NCBI RefSeq assembly: GCF_016919445.1
Contig: NZ_CP070356.1
Coordinates: 2,636,001-2,700,000 of the forward strand
Direction of reading: 5' to 3'
From: Pseudomonas sp. PDNC002
GTDB lineage: Bacteria; Pseudomonadota; Gammaproteobacteria; Pseudomonadales; Pseudomonadaceae
DNA: 64,000 nt
In this document: positions 55,920 through 64,000 of the stretch, one piece after another
How the letters are laid out: each line of letters opens with the position of its first letter
How positions within the stretch are numbered: position 1 is the first letter of the stretch
Made by a program: the position numbers and the translations under genes
The notes under the pieces: generated by a model
Told to the model about the DNA's origin: nothing
What the model saw: only the letters and a program-made list of their open reading frames with translations
Database searches by the model: none

Positions 55920-56629
55920 TCGATCACTCCGGTCACGCGGACGCGTTGGCGCTCAGTGGCGGGTACGTCGCCCGCCTGCGCCTTGGCGCGTTCCGCCAGG
56001 CTTTCATCAATACGGTTCTTGAGGGCGATCAGCAGGCCCAGCACCAGGAAGGCGCCGGGTGGCAGCACCGCCAGCAGCAGGCCCTGGTAGCCGGGGATCT
56101 GTACTTTCCAGTCGGCGGCGGTGGGGCCGAACAGCAGCTCCATACCGGCCAGCAGGGTGCCATGGCCGAGCAGCTCGCGCAGGGTGCCGACGGTCAGCAG
56201 GACGAGGGCGAAGCCCAGCCCCATCATCAAGCCGTCGAAGGCCGAGCGCGCCACATTGTTGTTCGCCGCGAAGGAATCCGCGCGGCCGAGGATCACGCAG
56301 TTGGTGGTGATCAGCGGGACGAAGATCCCCAGCACCTGGTACAGCTCGTAGCGCCAGGCCTGCATCAGCAGTTCGATGCAGGTGGTCAGCGCGGCGATGA
56401 TCAGGATGAAGACGGGCAGGCGCACGGCCTGGCTGAGGGAGCCACGGATCAGCGCGACGGCGCTGCTGGAAAGGACCAGCACGACGATGGTCGCCAAGCC
56501 CAGGCCGAGGGCTTTGACCATGGAGTTGCTGGTGCCCAGCAGTGGGCAGAGGCCGAGCAGTTGTACCAGCCCCGGGTTGTTCTTCCACAGGCCCTGCAGG
56601 GCGATTTCGCGGTAGCCGAGACTATTCAT
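55916..56629 (-). CDS. rnfE: Rnf complex subunit RnfE
   Basis: A 237-residue integral membrane subunit with about six helices. Family motifs include [30 protein letters not shown] and [21 protein letters not shown], whose paired Cys residues in RnfA/RnfE are thought to hold an intramembrane iron centre. The charged tail (about 205-237) is cytoplasmic. ATG 56629 overlaps rnfG by eight bases. Confidence 0.94.
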   Translation of the reverse strand: MNSLGYREIALQGLWKNNPGLVQLLGLCPLLGTSNSMVKALGLGLATIVVLVLSSSAVALIRGSLSQAVRLPVFILIIAALTTCIELLMQAWRYELYQVLGIFVPLITTNCVILGRADSFAANNNVARSAFDGLMMGLGFALVLLTVGTLRELLGHGTLLAGMELLFGPTAADWKVQIPGYQGLLLAVLPPGAFLVLGLLIALKNRIDESLAERAKAQAGDVPATERQRVRVTGVIE

Positions 56630-57269
56630 GGCGGTCTCCCGTAATGGCGGGGGCGAGCTCGGCGTTGAGCAACTGGGCCTTGTGCGCGTCGAAATACTGC
56701 AGCGCCAGGTGCGTGGCCTTGACCACGGCGCGCGGGGTGACGGTGGCGCCGGCGAACTGGTCGAACTGGCCGCCGTCCTTCTTAACTTTCCAGCCGTTGT
56801 CACCCGGATCAGTCAGCGAACGGCCGTCGAAGCCGTGCAGCCAATCGCTCTTGCCCAGCTCGATACGGTCGCCCTGGCCCGGCGTTTCATGATGCGCTAC
56901 GACCCGCACGCCGAGCAGGCGGCCTTGCGCGGTGACACCCACCAGCAGTTGGATGGAGCCGCCATAGCCGTCCCGCGCCACGGGTTGGAGCACCACCGCC
57001 GTTGCCTGGCCCTGGCGGCGAGCGATGAAGGCCGGCGCCGGTTCGTCGCGGCCGAGCAGTTTCGGGTCGAGGGTACTGACCTGGTCTTCCAGCGGATGGT
57101 TGTCGTAGCTGCCTTGCGGCAGCAGCTCCAGAATCGTGCGGCCGCGTGCCTCGCGCTGGACCGTGTCGATTCGCTGCGCGGTGAACTGGTGGACGGCTGC
57201 CACCACGCCGGCGGCGATCGATGCGACCACGCCCAGCGCCAGGACGCTCTTCAGCAACTCGCGGTTCAT
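56622..57269 (-). CDS. rnfG: Rnf complex subunit RnfG (covalent flavoprotein)
   Basis: A 215-residue subunit with one N-terminal helix and a periplasmic FMN-binding domain. The flavin attachment motif is [15 protein letters not shown], with T176 the likely FMN-linked residue; the usual Ser before GAT is Ala. [12 protein letters not shown] is the other conserved block. Starts in a four-base overlap with rnfD. Confidence 0.93.
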   Translation of the reverse strand: MNRELLKSVLALGVVASIAAGVVAAVHQFTAQRIDTVQREARGRTILELLPQGSYDNHPLEDQVSTLDPKLLGRDEPAPAFIARRQGQATAVVLQPVARDGYGGSIQLLVGVTAQGRLLGVRVVAHHETPGQGDRIELGKSDWLHGFDGRSLTDPGDNGWKVKKDGGQFDQFAGATVTPRAVVKATHLALQYFDAHKAQLLNAELAPAITGDRHE

Positions 57270-58306
57270 CGGTCACCTGCCTTGAAACCGCTCTCGGGCT
57301 TCTTGTGCCCGTAGGTGCGCGGGCGGGTGAAGTAGTCGATGGTCGGCGCGGCGAGGTTCATCAGCAGTACGGCGAAGGCCAGGCCATCCGGGTAGCCGCC
57401 CCAGGCGCGGATCACGTAGGTGAGCACGCCGACACCGATGCCGAATACCAGGCGGCCCCGGTTGCTGGTGGCGCCGGACACCGGGTCGGTGACGATGAAG
57501 AAGGCGCCGAGCATGGTCGCGCCGCTGAACAGGTGCAGCAGCGGCGAGCCGTGGGAGTCGGAGCCCGAACCGTTCCAGAACAGCAGGCTCATGACGAACA
57601 GTCCCCCGAGCATGCCCACCGGCGCGTGCCAGGTGAACAGCTTGCGCCAGAGCAGGAACAGGCCGCCGGCGAGGAAAGCCAGGTTGACCAGTTCCACGCC
57701 GCGCCCGCCGACGCTGCCGAAGGCCGGGGACTGCGCCAGGAGTTCTTCCATGGTCAGGCTGTGGTTGTTGCGCACCACGTCCAGCGCGGTGGCGCCGACC
57801 CAGGCGTCCGGCGCCACGCTGGCGAAGCCGAAAATCTGCCGTAACCCGTCGCCGAATCCCGGTGCGCTGTCCGGCGTTGGCCATTGGCTCATCAGTTGCG
57901 GGAAGGACACCAGCACCACCGCGTAGCCGACCATGGCGGGGTTGAACGGGTTCTGCCCGAGGCCGCCGTAGAGGTGTTTGCCGAAGATCAGCGCAAACAC
58001 CACCGCAACGCCGCTCAACCACCAGGGCGCATAAGGCGGCAGCGCGAGGGCGAGCAGCACGGCGGTGACCAGCGCGCTGCCGTCCTTGAGGAAGAATGCC
58101 AGTGGGCGGTCGCGCAACTTCAGCAGGATGGCTTCGGTGCTGAGCGCGAGCAGGCTGCACCAGAGCAGGTTGAACAGCGTGCCCGCGCCGTACAGGCCGA
58201 TCAGCACCAGGGCGCCGGGCGCGCAGGCGGTGAGCAGCGTCAGCATGATCTTCTGCGTACGGTTGCCGCCAGTGGCGTGGGGCGATGTGATGCGCGGCAG
58301 TTTCAT
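57266..58306 (-). CDS. rnfD: Rnf complex subunit RnfD
   Basis: A 346-residue membrane subunit with about nine helices. Conserved blocks are the [22 protein letters not shown] loop and the C-terminal [20 protein letters not shown]. The candidate covalent FMN site is [10 protein letters not shown] (T173), in which the usual Ser before GAT is Val. Overlaps rnfC and rnfG by four bases each. Confidence 0.94.
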   Translation of the reverse strand: MKLPRITSPHATGGNRTQKIMLTLLTACAPGALVLIGLYGAGTLFNLLWCSLLALSTEAILLKLRDRPLAFFLKDGSALVTAVLLALALPPYAPWWLSGVAVVFALIFGKHLYGGLGQNPFNPAMVGYAVVLVSFPQLMSQWPTPDSAPGFGDGLRQIFGFASVAPDAWVGATALDVVRNNHSLTMEELLAQSPAFGSVGGRGVELVNLAFLAGGLFLLWRKLFTWHAPVGMLGGLFVMSLLFWNGSGSDSHGSPLLHLFSGATMLGAFFIVTDPVSGATSNRGRLVFGIGVGVLTYVIRAWGGYPDGLAFAVLLMNLAAPTIDYFTRPRTYGHKKPESGFKAGDR

Positions 58307-60633
58307 TGGGGGCCCTCTGCGCTGGCGTTGGCCACGGCGCGTTCGGCGGCGTCCAGGCGGGCGCGGGCGCTGGCCAGGGCTTCATTGCCGGCGCCTTCGC
58401 GTTCGAGTTTCTTTAGGTCGGCGCGGGCGTAGGCCAGCTCCGTCTTGGCGGCGCGCAGGGCAGCGCTTACCGGGCGCTTGTCGGTGCGCACCAGCTCCGG
58501 TGGAGCCTTGCCGCTGGCATCTTCGGCGGCGTGCAGGGCTTTTTCGGCGGCGGCCAGCGTGGCGCGGAGGGCGGCCATGTGTTCCTCGGAAACGCCGTCG
58601 TGTTCGGCCTGGCGCAGCGCGTCGCGCTGGCTGACGTAATGCTGCTTGGCCTGGCGCAGGGCCAGAACACCGTCGACAGGCTCGATGGACGTCGATGACG
58701 TCGACCCGACAGCGTTCTGCAGTTCGCCGAGTTGATGCTCGATGCGTTCGACATCCTCGCGCAGGGATGTGAGTGTCGCGCGCTGCTCATCCGTGGGTGA
58801 CTCGCCGAAGGCCTTCTCCGATTTCTTCAACTGGGCGCGGGCCATGGCGGCGTTGATCTTCGCTTTCTTGAGTGCGGCGTCATCGGCGGCCGGCGCAACG
58901 ACTGGGGCCGGCGCGACGCTGGTGCTTTCCGATTCGGCGGCAGCCAGCGCGGCCTTGGCCTCTTCGGCGGCGCTACGCAATTCGGCCACCTGGGCGCGCA
59001 ACTGATCCGTGTCATGGGCGGCCAGTTGCTTCTCGGCTTTCTTCAGCGCCACCTGGGCCATGCTCGCTTCGATCTTCAGGCGCTTGATCTGGTCCGGCGC
59101 ATTGCCCACCGCCTTCTCGGCCTTCACGCGCTCGATCACCGATTGGGCGGCCGGTGTGCTGGGTACCTCGACCGTCGTTTCGTCTTCCTGTACGCGCGCG
59201 GCGCGTTCCTGGCGGGCGAGCCGTTCGGCGGCGCGGTGTTGCTCTTCACCGCGCAGGCGATCCTGGCGCTGTTCGAAGCGCCGGCGCGATCGCTCGGCCT
59301 TCAGTTGACGCTGTTCCAGTTCGCGGATCTCGGCCTTGGAGGCGCGGTAGTACTGCACCAGCGGAATGCTCGACGGGCAGACATAGGCGCAGGCGCCGCA
59401 CTCGATGCAGTCGAACAGGTTGTGCGCCAGGAGCTGGTCATGATCCTCGCCGAGAGCGAAAAAGTGCAGTTGCTGCGGCAGCAGGCTGGCCGGGCAGACC
59501 TGCGCGCAGTCGCCGCAGCGGATGCACGGCATGGCGAGCGCCGGCAGCGGCAGTTCCTCGTGGGTGGCGGCCAGCAGGCAGTTGGCGGTCTTGATCAGCG
59601 GCACCTCCAGCGAAGGCAGGCTGTCGCCCATCAGTGGACCGCCGAGCAGCAGGCGGTCGAGCCTGCCATGGTCGAGGCCGGCGAAGTCCAGTAGCTCGCC
59701 CACCGGCGTGCCGATCAGCGCTTCGACGTTGCAGGGGTGTTGCAGCGCTGCGCCCGTCAGTGTGGTGATGCGCGAGATCAGTGGCCGACCGCGCTGTACG
59801 GCATCGGCCACGGCGACGGCGGTGGCGACGTTGACGCAGAGCATGCCGATATCTGCCGGCAGTCCGCCGGAGGGGACTTCGCGGCCGGTGAGAATCTGGA
59901 TCAGCTGGCGCTCGCCGCCGGATGGATAACAGGTCGGGATCGCCTGCAACCGGATGTTCCGCTCGCCGATGGCGGCCTGCACGGCGGCGATGGCCTGGGG
60001 CTTGTCGTCCTCGATGCCGATCAGCACCTCTTCTGGCTGGAGGATGTGCATCAGCACGTCGATGCCTTCCAGCAGTTCGGCGGCGCGCTCTCGCATCAGC
60101 AGGTCGTCGCAGCTGATGTAGGGCTCGCATTCCGCACCGTTGATGATCAGGGTGTGCAGGTCGTCCTGCGCGCGCGCGGCCAGCTTGGCGGCAGTGGGAA
60201 AGCCCGCGCCGCCAAGCCCGGCGATGCCGGCGCGGCGGATGCGCGCCAGCAGTTCGACGCCTGAGAGGGACGCGTACTCGACAATCGGATCGAGCGCTGC
60301 CCACTCCTCCGCGCCGTCACTTTCGATGACGATGGCTGGCGCCGCCAGCCCGGAGGTGTGCGGATAGGGTTGTTCGCCCAGCGCCACCACGGTGCCGGAG
60401 GTCGGCGCATGCAGTGCGGCGCTGATGGCGCTGCCGGCTTCGGCGATGAGCTGGCCCTTGAGCACGCGCTGGCCGATGTCGACGCAGGGCACGGCGGGCT
60501 CGCCGATGTGCTGTTGCAGCGGCAGCACCAGGCGGCGCGGCAGCGGCGGCCGCTGGATAGGTGTCCGGGTCGACTGCTGCTTGTTGTCCGGCAGGCTCAG
60601 GCCGCCGGGGAAACGCCAGACCTGCGCGCTCAT
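58303..60633 (-). CDS. rnfC: Rnf complex subunit RnfC, long form
   Basis: A 776-residue membrane-associated subunit that is the likely NADH entry point. N-terminal FMN/NADH region: [16 protein letters not shown] and [18 protein letters not shown]. Two 4Fe-4S sites follow: [12 protein letters not shown] (370-380) and [12 protein letters not shown] (409-419). From about 430 to the end it is a long charged, Ala-rich tail of predicted coiled coil with imperfect repeats ([31 protein letters not shown]). ATG 60633 overlaps rnfB by four bases; the larger frame to 61155 is an overlap artefact. Confidence 0.95.
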   Translation of the reverse strand: MSAQVWRFPGGLSLPDNKQQSTRTPIQRPPLPRRLVLPLQQHIGEPAVPCVDIGQRVLKGQLIAEAGSAISAALHAPTSGTVVALGEQPYPHTSGLAAPAIVIESDGAEEWAALDPIVEYASLSGVELLARIRRAGIAGLGGAGFPTAAKLAARAQDDLHTLIINGAECEPYISCDDLLMRERAAELLEGIDVLMHILQPEEVLIGIEDDKPQAIAAVQAAIGERNIRLQAIPTCYPSGGERQLIQILTGREVPSGGLPADIGMLCVNVATAVAVADAVQRGRPLISRITTLTGAALQHPCNVEALIGTPVGELLDFAGLDHGRLDRLLLGGPLMGDSLPSLEVPLIKTANCLLAATHEELPLPALAMPCIRCGDCAQVCPASLLPQQLHFFALGEDHDQLLAHNLFDCIECGACAYVCPSSIPLVQYYRASKAEIRELEQRQLKAERSRRRFEQRQDRLRGEEQHRAAERLARQERAARVQEDETTVEVPSTPAAQSVIERVKAEKAVGNAPDQIKRLKIEASMAQVALKKAEKQLAAHDTDQLRAQVAELRSAAEEAKAALAAAESESTSVAPAPVVAPAADDAALKKAKINAAMARAQLKKSEKAFGESPTDEQRATLTSLREDVERIEHQLGELQNAVGSTSSTSIEPVDGVLALRQAKQHYVSQRDALRQAEHDGVSEEHMAALRATLAAAEKALHAAEDASGKAPPELVRTDKRPVSAALRAAKTELAYARADLKKLEREGAGNEALASARARLDAAERAVANASAEGPQ

Positions 60634-61184
60634 GCCGCTTGCTCCCGGTCGCTGTGGATCAGCCGACTCTGCGGCAGCGGCCAGGTCCAGTCGGCGACGT
60701 TCGCGGGCAGGTCGCGCATCTCGATGCAATCCACCGGGCAGGGTTCCATGCACAGGTCGCAGCCGGTGCATTCGTCGACGATCACCGTGTGCATCAGCTT
60801 GGCGGCGCCGACGATGGCGTCCACCGGGCAGGCCCGGATGCACTTGGTGCAGCCGATGCACTCGGCCTCGCGGATGTAGGCCACGCGCAGCGGCGTTTCT
60901 TCGGTGGCGTCCAGTGGCAGCGGCTCGACGTCCAGCAGGTCGGCGAGAGCGGCGATGGTCGCGGCGCCGCCGGGCGGGCACTTGTTGATTGCATCGCCTT
61001 CGGCGATCGCCTGGGCGTAGGGCTTGCAGCCTGCGTAACCGCACTGCCCGCACTGGGTCTGCGGCAGCAGGTCGTTGATCTGTTCGGCGGTGGGTTCGCC
61101 CGCGACGTTCACCCGTACCGAGGCGTAGCGCAGCGCCACAACGCCCGCGAGGCAAGCCAGGATGATCAGCAGTGCCGCGATCAT
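60630..61184 (-). CDS. rnfB: Rnf complex subunit RnfB (ferredoxin-like)
   Basis: A 184-residue subunit: an N-terminal membrane anchor ([21 protein letters not shown]), a 4Fe-4S domain ([23 protein letters not shown]) and two ferredoxin motifs ([16 protein letters not shown] and [16 protein letters not shown]). It passes electrons between the complex and soluble acceptors. Overlaps rnfA and rnfC by four bases each. Confidence 0.95.
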   Translation of the reverse strand: MIAALLIILACLAGVVALRYASVRVNVAGEPTAEQINDLLPQTQCGQCGYAGCKPYAQAIAEGDAINKCPPGGAATIAALADLLDVEPLPLDATEETPLRVAYIREAECIGCTKCIRACPVDAIVGAAKLMHTVIVDECTGCDLCMEPCPVDCIEMRDLPANVADWTWPLPQSRLIHSDREQAA

Positions 61185-61765
61185 GGCTTGAGCAACCCGC
61201 TGAAGCCCATGAACGCCAGGGACATCAGCCCTGCGGTGATCATGCCGATGGCCGCACCCTTGAATGGCTTGGGTACGTCGGCGATGGCGATGCGCTCGCG
61301 CAGGGCGGCGAAAAGCACCAGTACCAGCGAGAAGCCGAGCCCGGCGCCGAAGCCCTGGAAGGTGGACTGCAGGAAGCCGAACTCGGGCTTGTTGGCGTTG
61401 AGCAGCGCGACGCCGAGGACAATGCAGTTGGTGGTGATCAGCGGCAGGAAGATGCCCAGCACGCGGGCGAGCAGGGGGCTGGTCTTCTTCACCAGCAGCT
61501 CGGTGAGCTGCACGACCAGGGCGATGACCAGGATGAAGCTGATGGTGCGCAGGAATTCCAGGTCCAGCGGCCGCAGCACGTAGTGCAGCAGGATGTAGCT
61601 GCACGCCGAGGCGAGGGTGAGGACGAAGGTGGTCGCCAGGGCGAGGGCAAGCGCCGTCTCGATCTTGCGCGACACGCCCTTGAACGGGCAGATGCCGAGG
61701 AACTGCACCAGCACGAAGTTGTTGACCAGAATGGCGCTGACCAGGATCAGGGCGAGTTCGGTCAT
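61181..61765 (-). CDS. rnfA: Rnf complex subunit RnfA
   Basis: A 194-residue membrane subunit, about six helices, homologous to RnfE. Hallmarks are [23 protein letters not shown] and [21 protein letters not shown] with the paired intramembrane Cys. It is the first gene of rnfABCDGE-nth; the ATG at 61765 is preferred over an extended frame to 62002. The complex (Rsx in E. coli) couples NADH/ferredoxin electron transfer to ion movement and, in E. coli, resets SoxR. Confidence 0.95.
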   Translation of the reverse strand: MTELALILVSAILVNNFVLVQFLGICPFKGVSRKIETALALALATTFVLTLASACSYILLHYVLRPLDLEFLRTISFILVIALVVQLTELLVKKTSPLLARVLGIFLPLITTNCIVLGVALLNANKPEFGFLQSTFQGFGAGLGFSLVLVLFAALRERIAIADVPKPFKGAAIGMITAGLMSLAFMGFSGLLKP

Positions 61766-61973
61766 GGTCGCGCGCTCGCAGCCGGGCGCGAGGGGAGGCG
61801 GATCATGCTCGGAGACCGGTGGTCGGCGGGTTGCTGGCGGCGAGATGGCATAGGTCGAATACAAGGTGCGAAGTAGGTAATTGTACCTCCCCGAAATCAG
61901 TTGCGGTGCCAGGGGCGGCGGGAGGAACATCGACGGCTGCCGAACCTGATCGGTTCCCCTCACGGAAGTCGCG

Positions 61974-62504
61974 ATGCGCAAAACTCTGTCCGGACGCCTC
62001 ACCGCACTTTGCCTGCTGTTCTCCAGTGGCCTGGCTTCGGCCGCCCCCTTTACTACGGCTGACCTGGTCAGTTGGCCGCGGATGAATGTCGCCGATTTCG
62101 CCTGCCTGCTGGAACAGCGTACCGGTCACGCCGACGCGCAGTTCAGCTGCGCCGCCAGCAAGAAGCTGAGCAACTGGGGTGACGCCTGCCATGACACCGA
62201 CCTCAGCTACGCCGGCCCGCAGTTGCCCGAAGCCCTGGCGCGGCAGTTGAGTCCGCACGTCACGGCAGTAGACCTGGACTGGGAGTACGGGCGCCTGCAG
62301 TCGGTGAACGTCACCTTCGACAAGATCATGACCGCGGAGGAAGTCGCGGACATCTTCCCGGACGTGAACCTGGAAGATCCGACGTCGCGGGAAAACCTGA
62401 GCAACGCCTCGCTGCAGGACTGCGCCGAGGACGCCTCCTGCCTATACCTCGAAGGCTTCGAGCACATGGGTGGCGGGGATGTGGACTGCGAGGGCGCTCA
62501 GTAG
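61974..62504 (+). CDS. Exported hypothetical protein
   Basis: A 176-residue protein with a clear signal peptide ([24 protein letters not shown]). The mature part is acidic and has seven Cys (in [43 protein letters not shown] and related positions), suggesting periplasmic disulfides. [39 protein letters not shown] looks like an alpha/beta unit. I do not recognise the family. It is divergent from rnfA across about 210 bases and stands alone. Confidence 0.75.
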   Translation: MRKTLSGRLTALCLLFSSGLASAAPFTTADLVSWPRMNVADFACLLEQRTGHADAQFSCAASKKLSNWGDACHDTDLSYAGPQLPEALARQLSPHVTAVDLDWEYGRLQSVNVTFDKIMTAEEVADIFPDVNLEDPTSRENLSNASLQDCAEDASCLYLEGFEHMGGGDVDCEGAQ

Positions 62505-62540
62505 GCCTGAGGCAGCCCCACCGAAGGCGGGGAGTCCGTG

Positions 62541-63347
62541 TCACGCAGCTCGCTTCGTGGCGCGTCGGGTTCCGAGTTTGCGCCACAGCCAGCGCAGGAT
62601 CAGCCCCGCGACCAGCAGCACGACCAGTAGTGGCAGGCCGAAGGCGGCCACCTGGATGGCGTTGACGGTGCCGTCGGTGAGTTCGTCCAGCGAATTGCCG
62701 AAGGCCTTGCCGATGCGCGACCAGCGCCCGGTCGGCTGGTATTCGCTGGAGAAGTCCAGGGTCAGCAGGTTGGTGGCGATGCGGCGTTGCTGCTGGGCTG
62801 CGTCCTGGCGCGCGGCGTGCAGTTGCTGCTCGACTTCGGCGGTGGCCTTGGCCAGCGCCAGCAGGTCGCTGACGCTCATGTCCTTGCGGCCCTGGAAGCC
62901 TTGCAGGGTCTGATATTCGCGCTCCAGGCGCTCGCGCAGCTGCTGGTTGTCGCTGACGGCCTGGGCGAGGTCTTCGGCCTGGGTGCGGCGGCTTTGCAGT
63001 TGGCCGCCTTCGGCCGCGAGGGCGACGAGCTTTTCCACACCATCGGGGACGATGCGAACCACAAGATGCGCGTTGCGCATCTGGCTGTCGCCGCTCTGCT
63101 CGATGGCGATCAGCTCGCAGGGGCCGAAGCGGTCCAGGGTGCAGGCATCGCGGGAGGCGGCCAGCTGCGCGTCGATGCGCTCACTGGCCAGGCGGATGCC
63201 GACCTGGTGTTCGTAGGCGAGGAAGGAGCCGGCTTTCGCCGCTTCCCCTTGGAAAGCGGCGCCGGAATTGGCTGCGTGCTCCGAAGAGGCGCCGCAGCCG
63301 GCGAGGGCGGCGCTCAGGGCGAGCGCTGCCCCGTGGTGCAGTTTCAT
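62541..63347 (-). CDS. DUF4349 family lipoprotein with C-terminal membrane helix
   Basis: A 268-residue protein. The signal peptide ends in a lipobox (ALSAALAGCGAS, Cys about 18). The central part (about 85-205) is the DUF4349 pattern with a coiled coil (LQSRRTQAEDLAQAVSDNQQLRERLEREYQTL and VEQQLHAARQDAAQQQRRIA). A single strong helix (FGLPLLVVLLVAGLILRWLWRKL) near the end would anchor it in the inner membrane. GGAGG precedes ATG 63347. Function unknown. It follows metG on the same strand. Confidence 0.83.
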   Translation of the reverse strand: MKLHHGAALALSAALAGCGASSEHAANSGAAFQGEAAKAGSFLAYEHQVGIRLASERIDAQLAASRDACTLDRFGPCELIAIEQSGDSQMRNAHLVVRIVPDGVEKLVALAAEGGQLQSRRTQAEDLAQAVSDNQQLRERLEREYQTLQGFQGRKDMSVSDLLALAKATAEVEQQLHAARQDAAQQQRRIATNLLTLDFSSEYQPTGRWSRIGKAFGNSLDELTDGTVNAIQVAAFGLPLLVVLLVAGLILRWLWRKLGTRRATKRAA

Positions 63348-63372
63348 CGTTGGCCTCCTTGCCGTCCGACGC

Positions 63373-64000
63373 TTACTTGACGCGCTGACCCGGCTTGGCG
63401 CCGCTGTCCGGGCTGAGCAGGTAGATCTCTTCACCGCCGGGGCCGGCGGCCAGGACCATGCCTTCGGAGACGCCGAACTTCATCTTGCGCGGAGCCAGGT
63501 TGGCCACGTACAGGGTCAGGCGACCTTCGAGCTTGCTCGGGTCCGGGTAGGCGCTCTTGATGCCGGAGAACACGTTGCGTTTCTCGTCGCCGATGTCCAG
63601 GGACAGGCGCAGCAGCTTGTCGGCGCCTTCGACGAACTCGCACTTCTCGATCAGCGCGATGCGCAGGTCGACGGCGGCGAAGGCGTCGAAGTTGATTTCC
63701 GCGGCCAGCGGGTCCTTGGTCAGTTCACCGTTGCCGGCGGGTTTTGGGGCGCTGGCGAGAAGGTCTTCCTTGGAGGCTTCGATCATGGCTTCGATTTTCG
63801 CGGGCTCGATACGGGTCATCAGCGGGTTGAACGGGTTCAGTTGGTGATTGGCCAACAGTTGCTCGTGGTCGGCCCATTTCAGCGGGGCGACGTTGAGGAA
63901 GGCTTCGGCGGCAACGGCCAGTTTCGGCAACACGGGCTTGAGGAAGATCACCAGTTGGCGGAACAGGTTCACGCCCAGGGCGCAGATGGCCTGGACCTCA
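63373..64000 (-). CDS. metG: Methionyl-tRNA synthetase, C-terminal part (partial)
   Basis: About 209 C-terminal residues; the frame runs off the right edge ([16 protein letters not shown]..). The end of the anticodon-binding helical domain is followed by a linker and the C-terminal tRNA-binding OB-fold domain: [83 protein letters not shown]. This fused Trbp111-like domain is typical of the long, dimeric MetG of gammaproteobacteria. It attaches methionine to tRNA(Met). Confidence 0.95.
   Translation of the reverse strand, partial: EVQAICALGVNLFRQLVIFLKPVLPKLAVAAEAFLNVAPLKWADHEQLLANHQLNPFNPLMTRIEPAKIEAMIEASKEDLLASAPKPAGNGELTKDPLAAEINFDAFAAVDLRIALIEKCEFVEGADKLLRLSLDIGDEKRNVFSGIKSAYPDPSKLEGRLTLYVANLAPRKMKFGVSEGMVLAAGPGGEEIYLLSPDSGAKPGQRVK

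Overview
The window is GC-rich, gene-dense chromosomal DNA from a Pseudomonas-like gammaproteobacterium. The support is gene content and order: glpM-glpD-glpR-glpK, argF, grxD, bfrB/bfd, rnt-pyrC, a MotY-type OmpA protein, argG, gloA, and rnfABCDGE-nth with a metG-type gene at the edge. This layout resembles the P. aeruginosa group as I remember it; no database was consulted. I found no prophage, insertion sequence, CRISPR array, rRNA or tRNA.

Layout. 1-560: 3' end of a D-Ala-D-Ala ligase. 662-4198: an aldo/keto reductase and a run of small accessory genes (NTF2-like, O-methyltransferase, DUF3237, DCC thiol-disulfide, DoxX-like). 4195-15000: TorF-type porin, exported YtcJ-like amidohydrolase with divergent LysR, membrane PAS-diguanylate cyclase, LysE exporter with AraC regulator, LTA-synthase-like sulfatase, and a membrane-anchored FMN glutamate-synthase-like protein. 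15176-15722: a 72-bp tandem array. 15759-21276: L-serine dehydratase, then a LuxR-type regulator divergent from nitrilase-like hydrolase, APC permease and GST genes. 21922-24581: metR, a CopD-like membrane protein, an exported alpha/beta hydrolase.

24862-31240 is the most interesting accessory block. It holds a dmlR-like LysR, a D-malate/tartrate dehydrogenase, a BCCT transporter, a carnitine-monooxygenase-type Rieske oxygenase (CntA/YeaW) and its reductase (CntB/YeaX). This is the E. coli yeaT-U-V-W-X order. Uptake, C-N cleavage to malic semialdehyde and D-malate oxidation fit one route, but a semialdehyde dehydrogenase is missing. Paired GTTAACC repeats with identical 18-bp spacing precede both the transporter and the oxygenase and look like a shared operator. 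An unusual HTH-PAS-PAS regulator follows.

32526-37279 is glycerol catabolism (glpK-glpR-glpD-glpM) with a good GlpR operator and no glpF beside glpK. 37452-46108 has ybaK, a PhzF isomerase, an orphan divergent EtfA, an orphan ABC ATPase next to argF, a stand-alone molybdopterin oxidoreductase, grxD and an MFS transporter. 46157-55919 is core metabolism: iron storage (bfrB, bfd with Fur box), peroxiredoxin, rnt-pyrC, motY, argG with a tandem ArgR-like site, gloA, ppnN, a PA3496-type small protein, nth. 55916-61765 is a tightly overlapping rnfABCDGE operon. 61974-64000 has an unknown exported protein, a DUF4349 lipoprotein and the 3' end of metG.

Intergenic regions carry two dispersed repeat families: one bounded by CCCTCACCC..CCCTCTCCC inverted ends (six places, two expanded into 72- and 74-bp tandem arrays), and REP/REPIN-like GTAGGAGC..GCTCCTAC hairpins.
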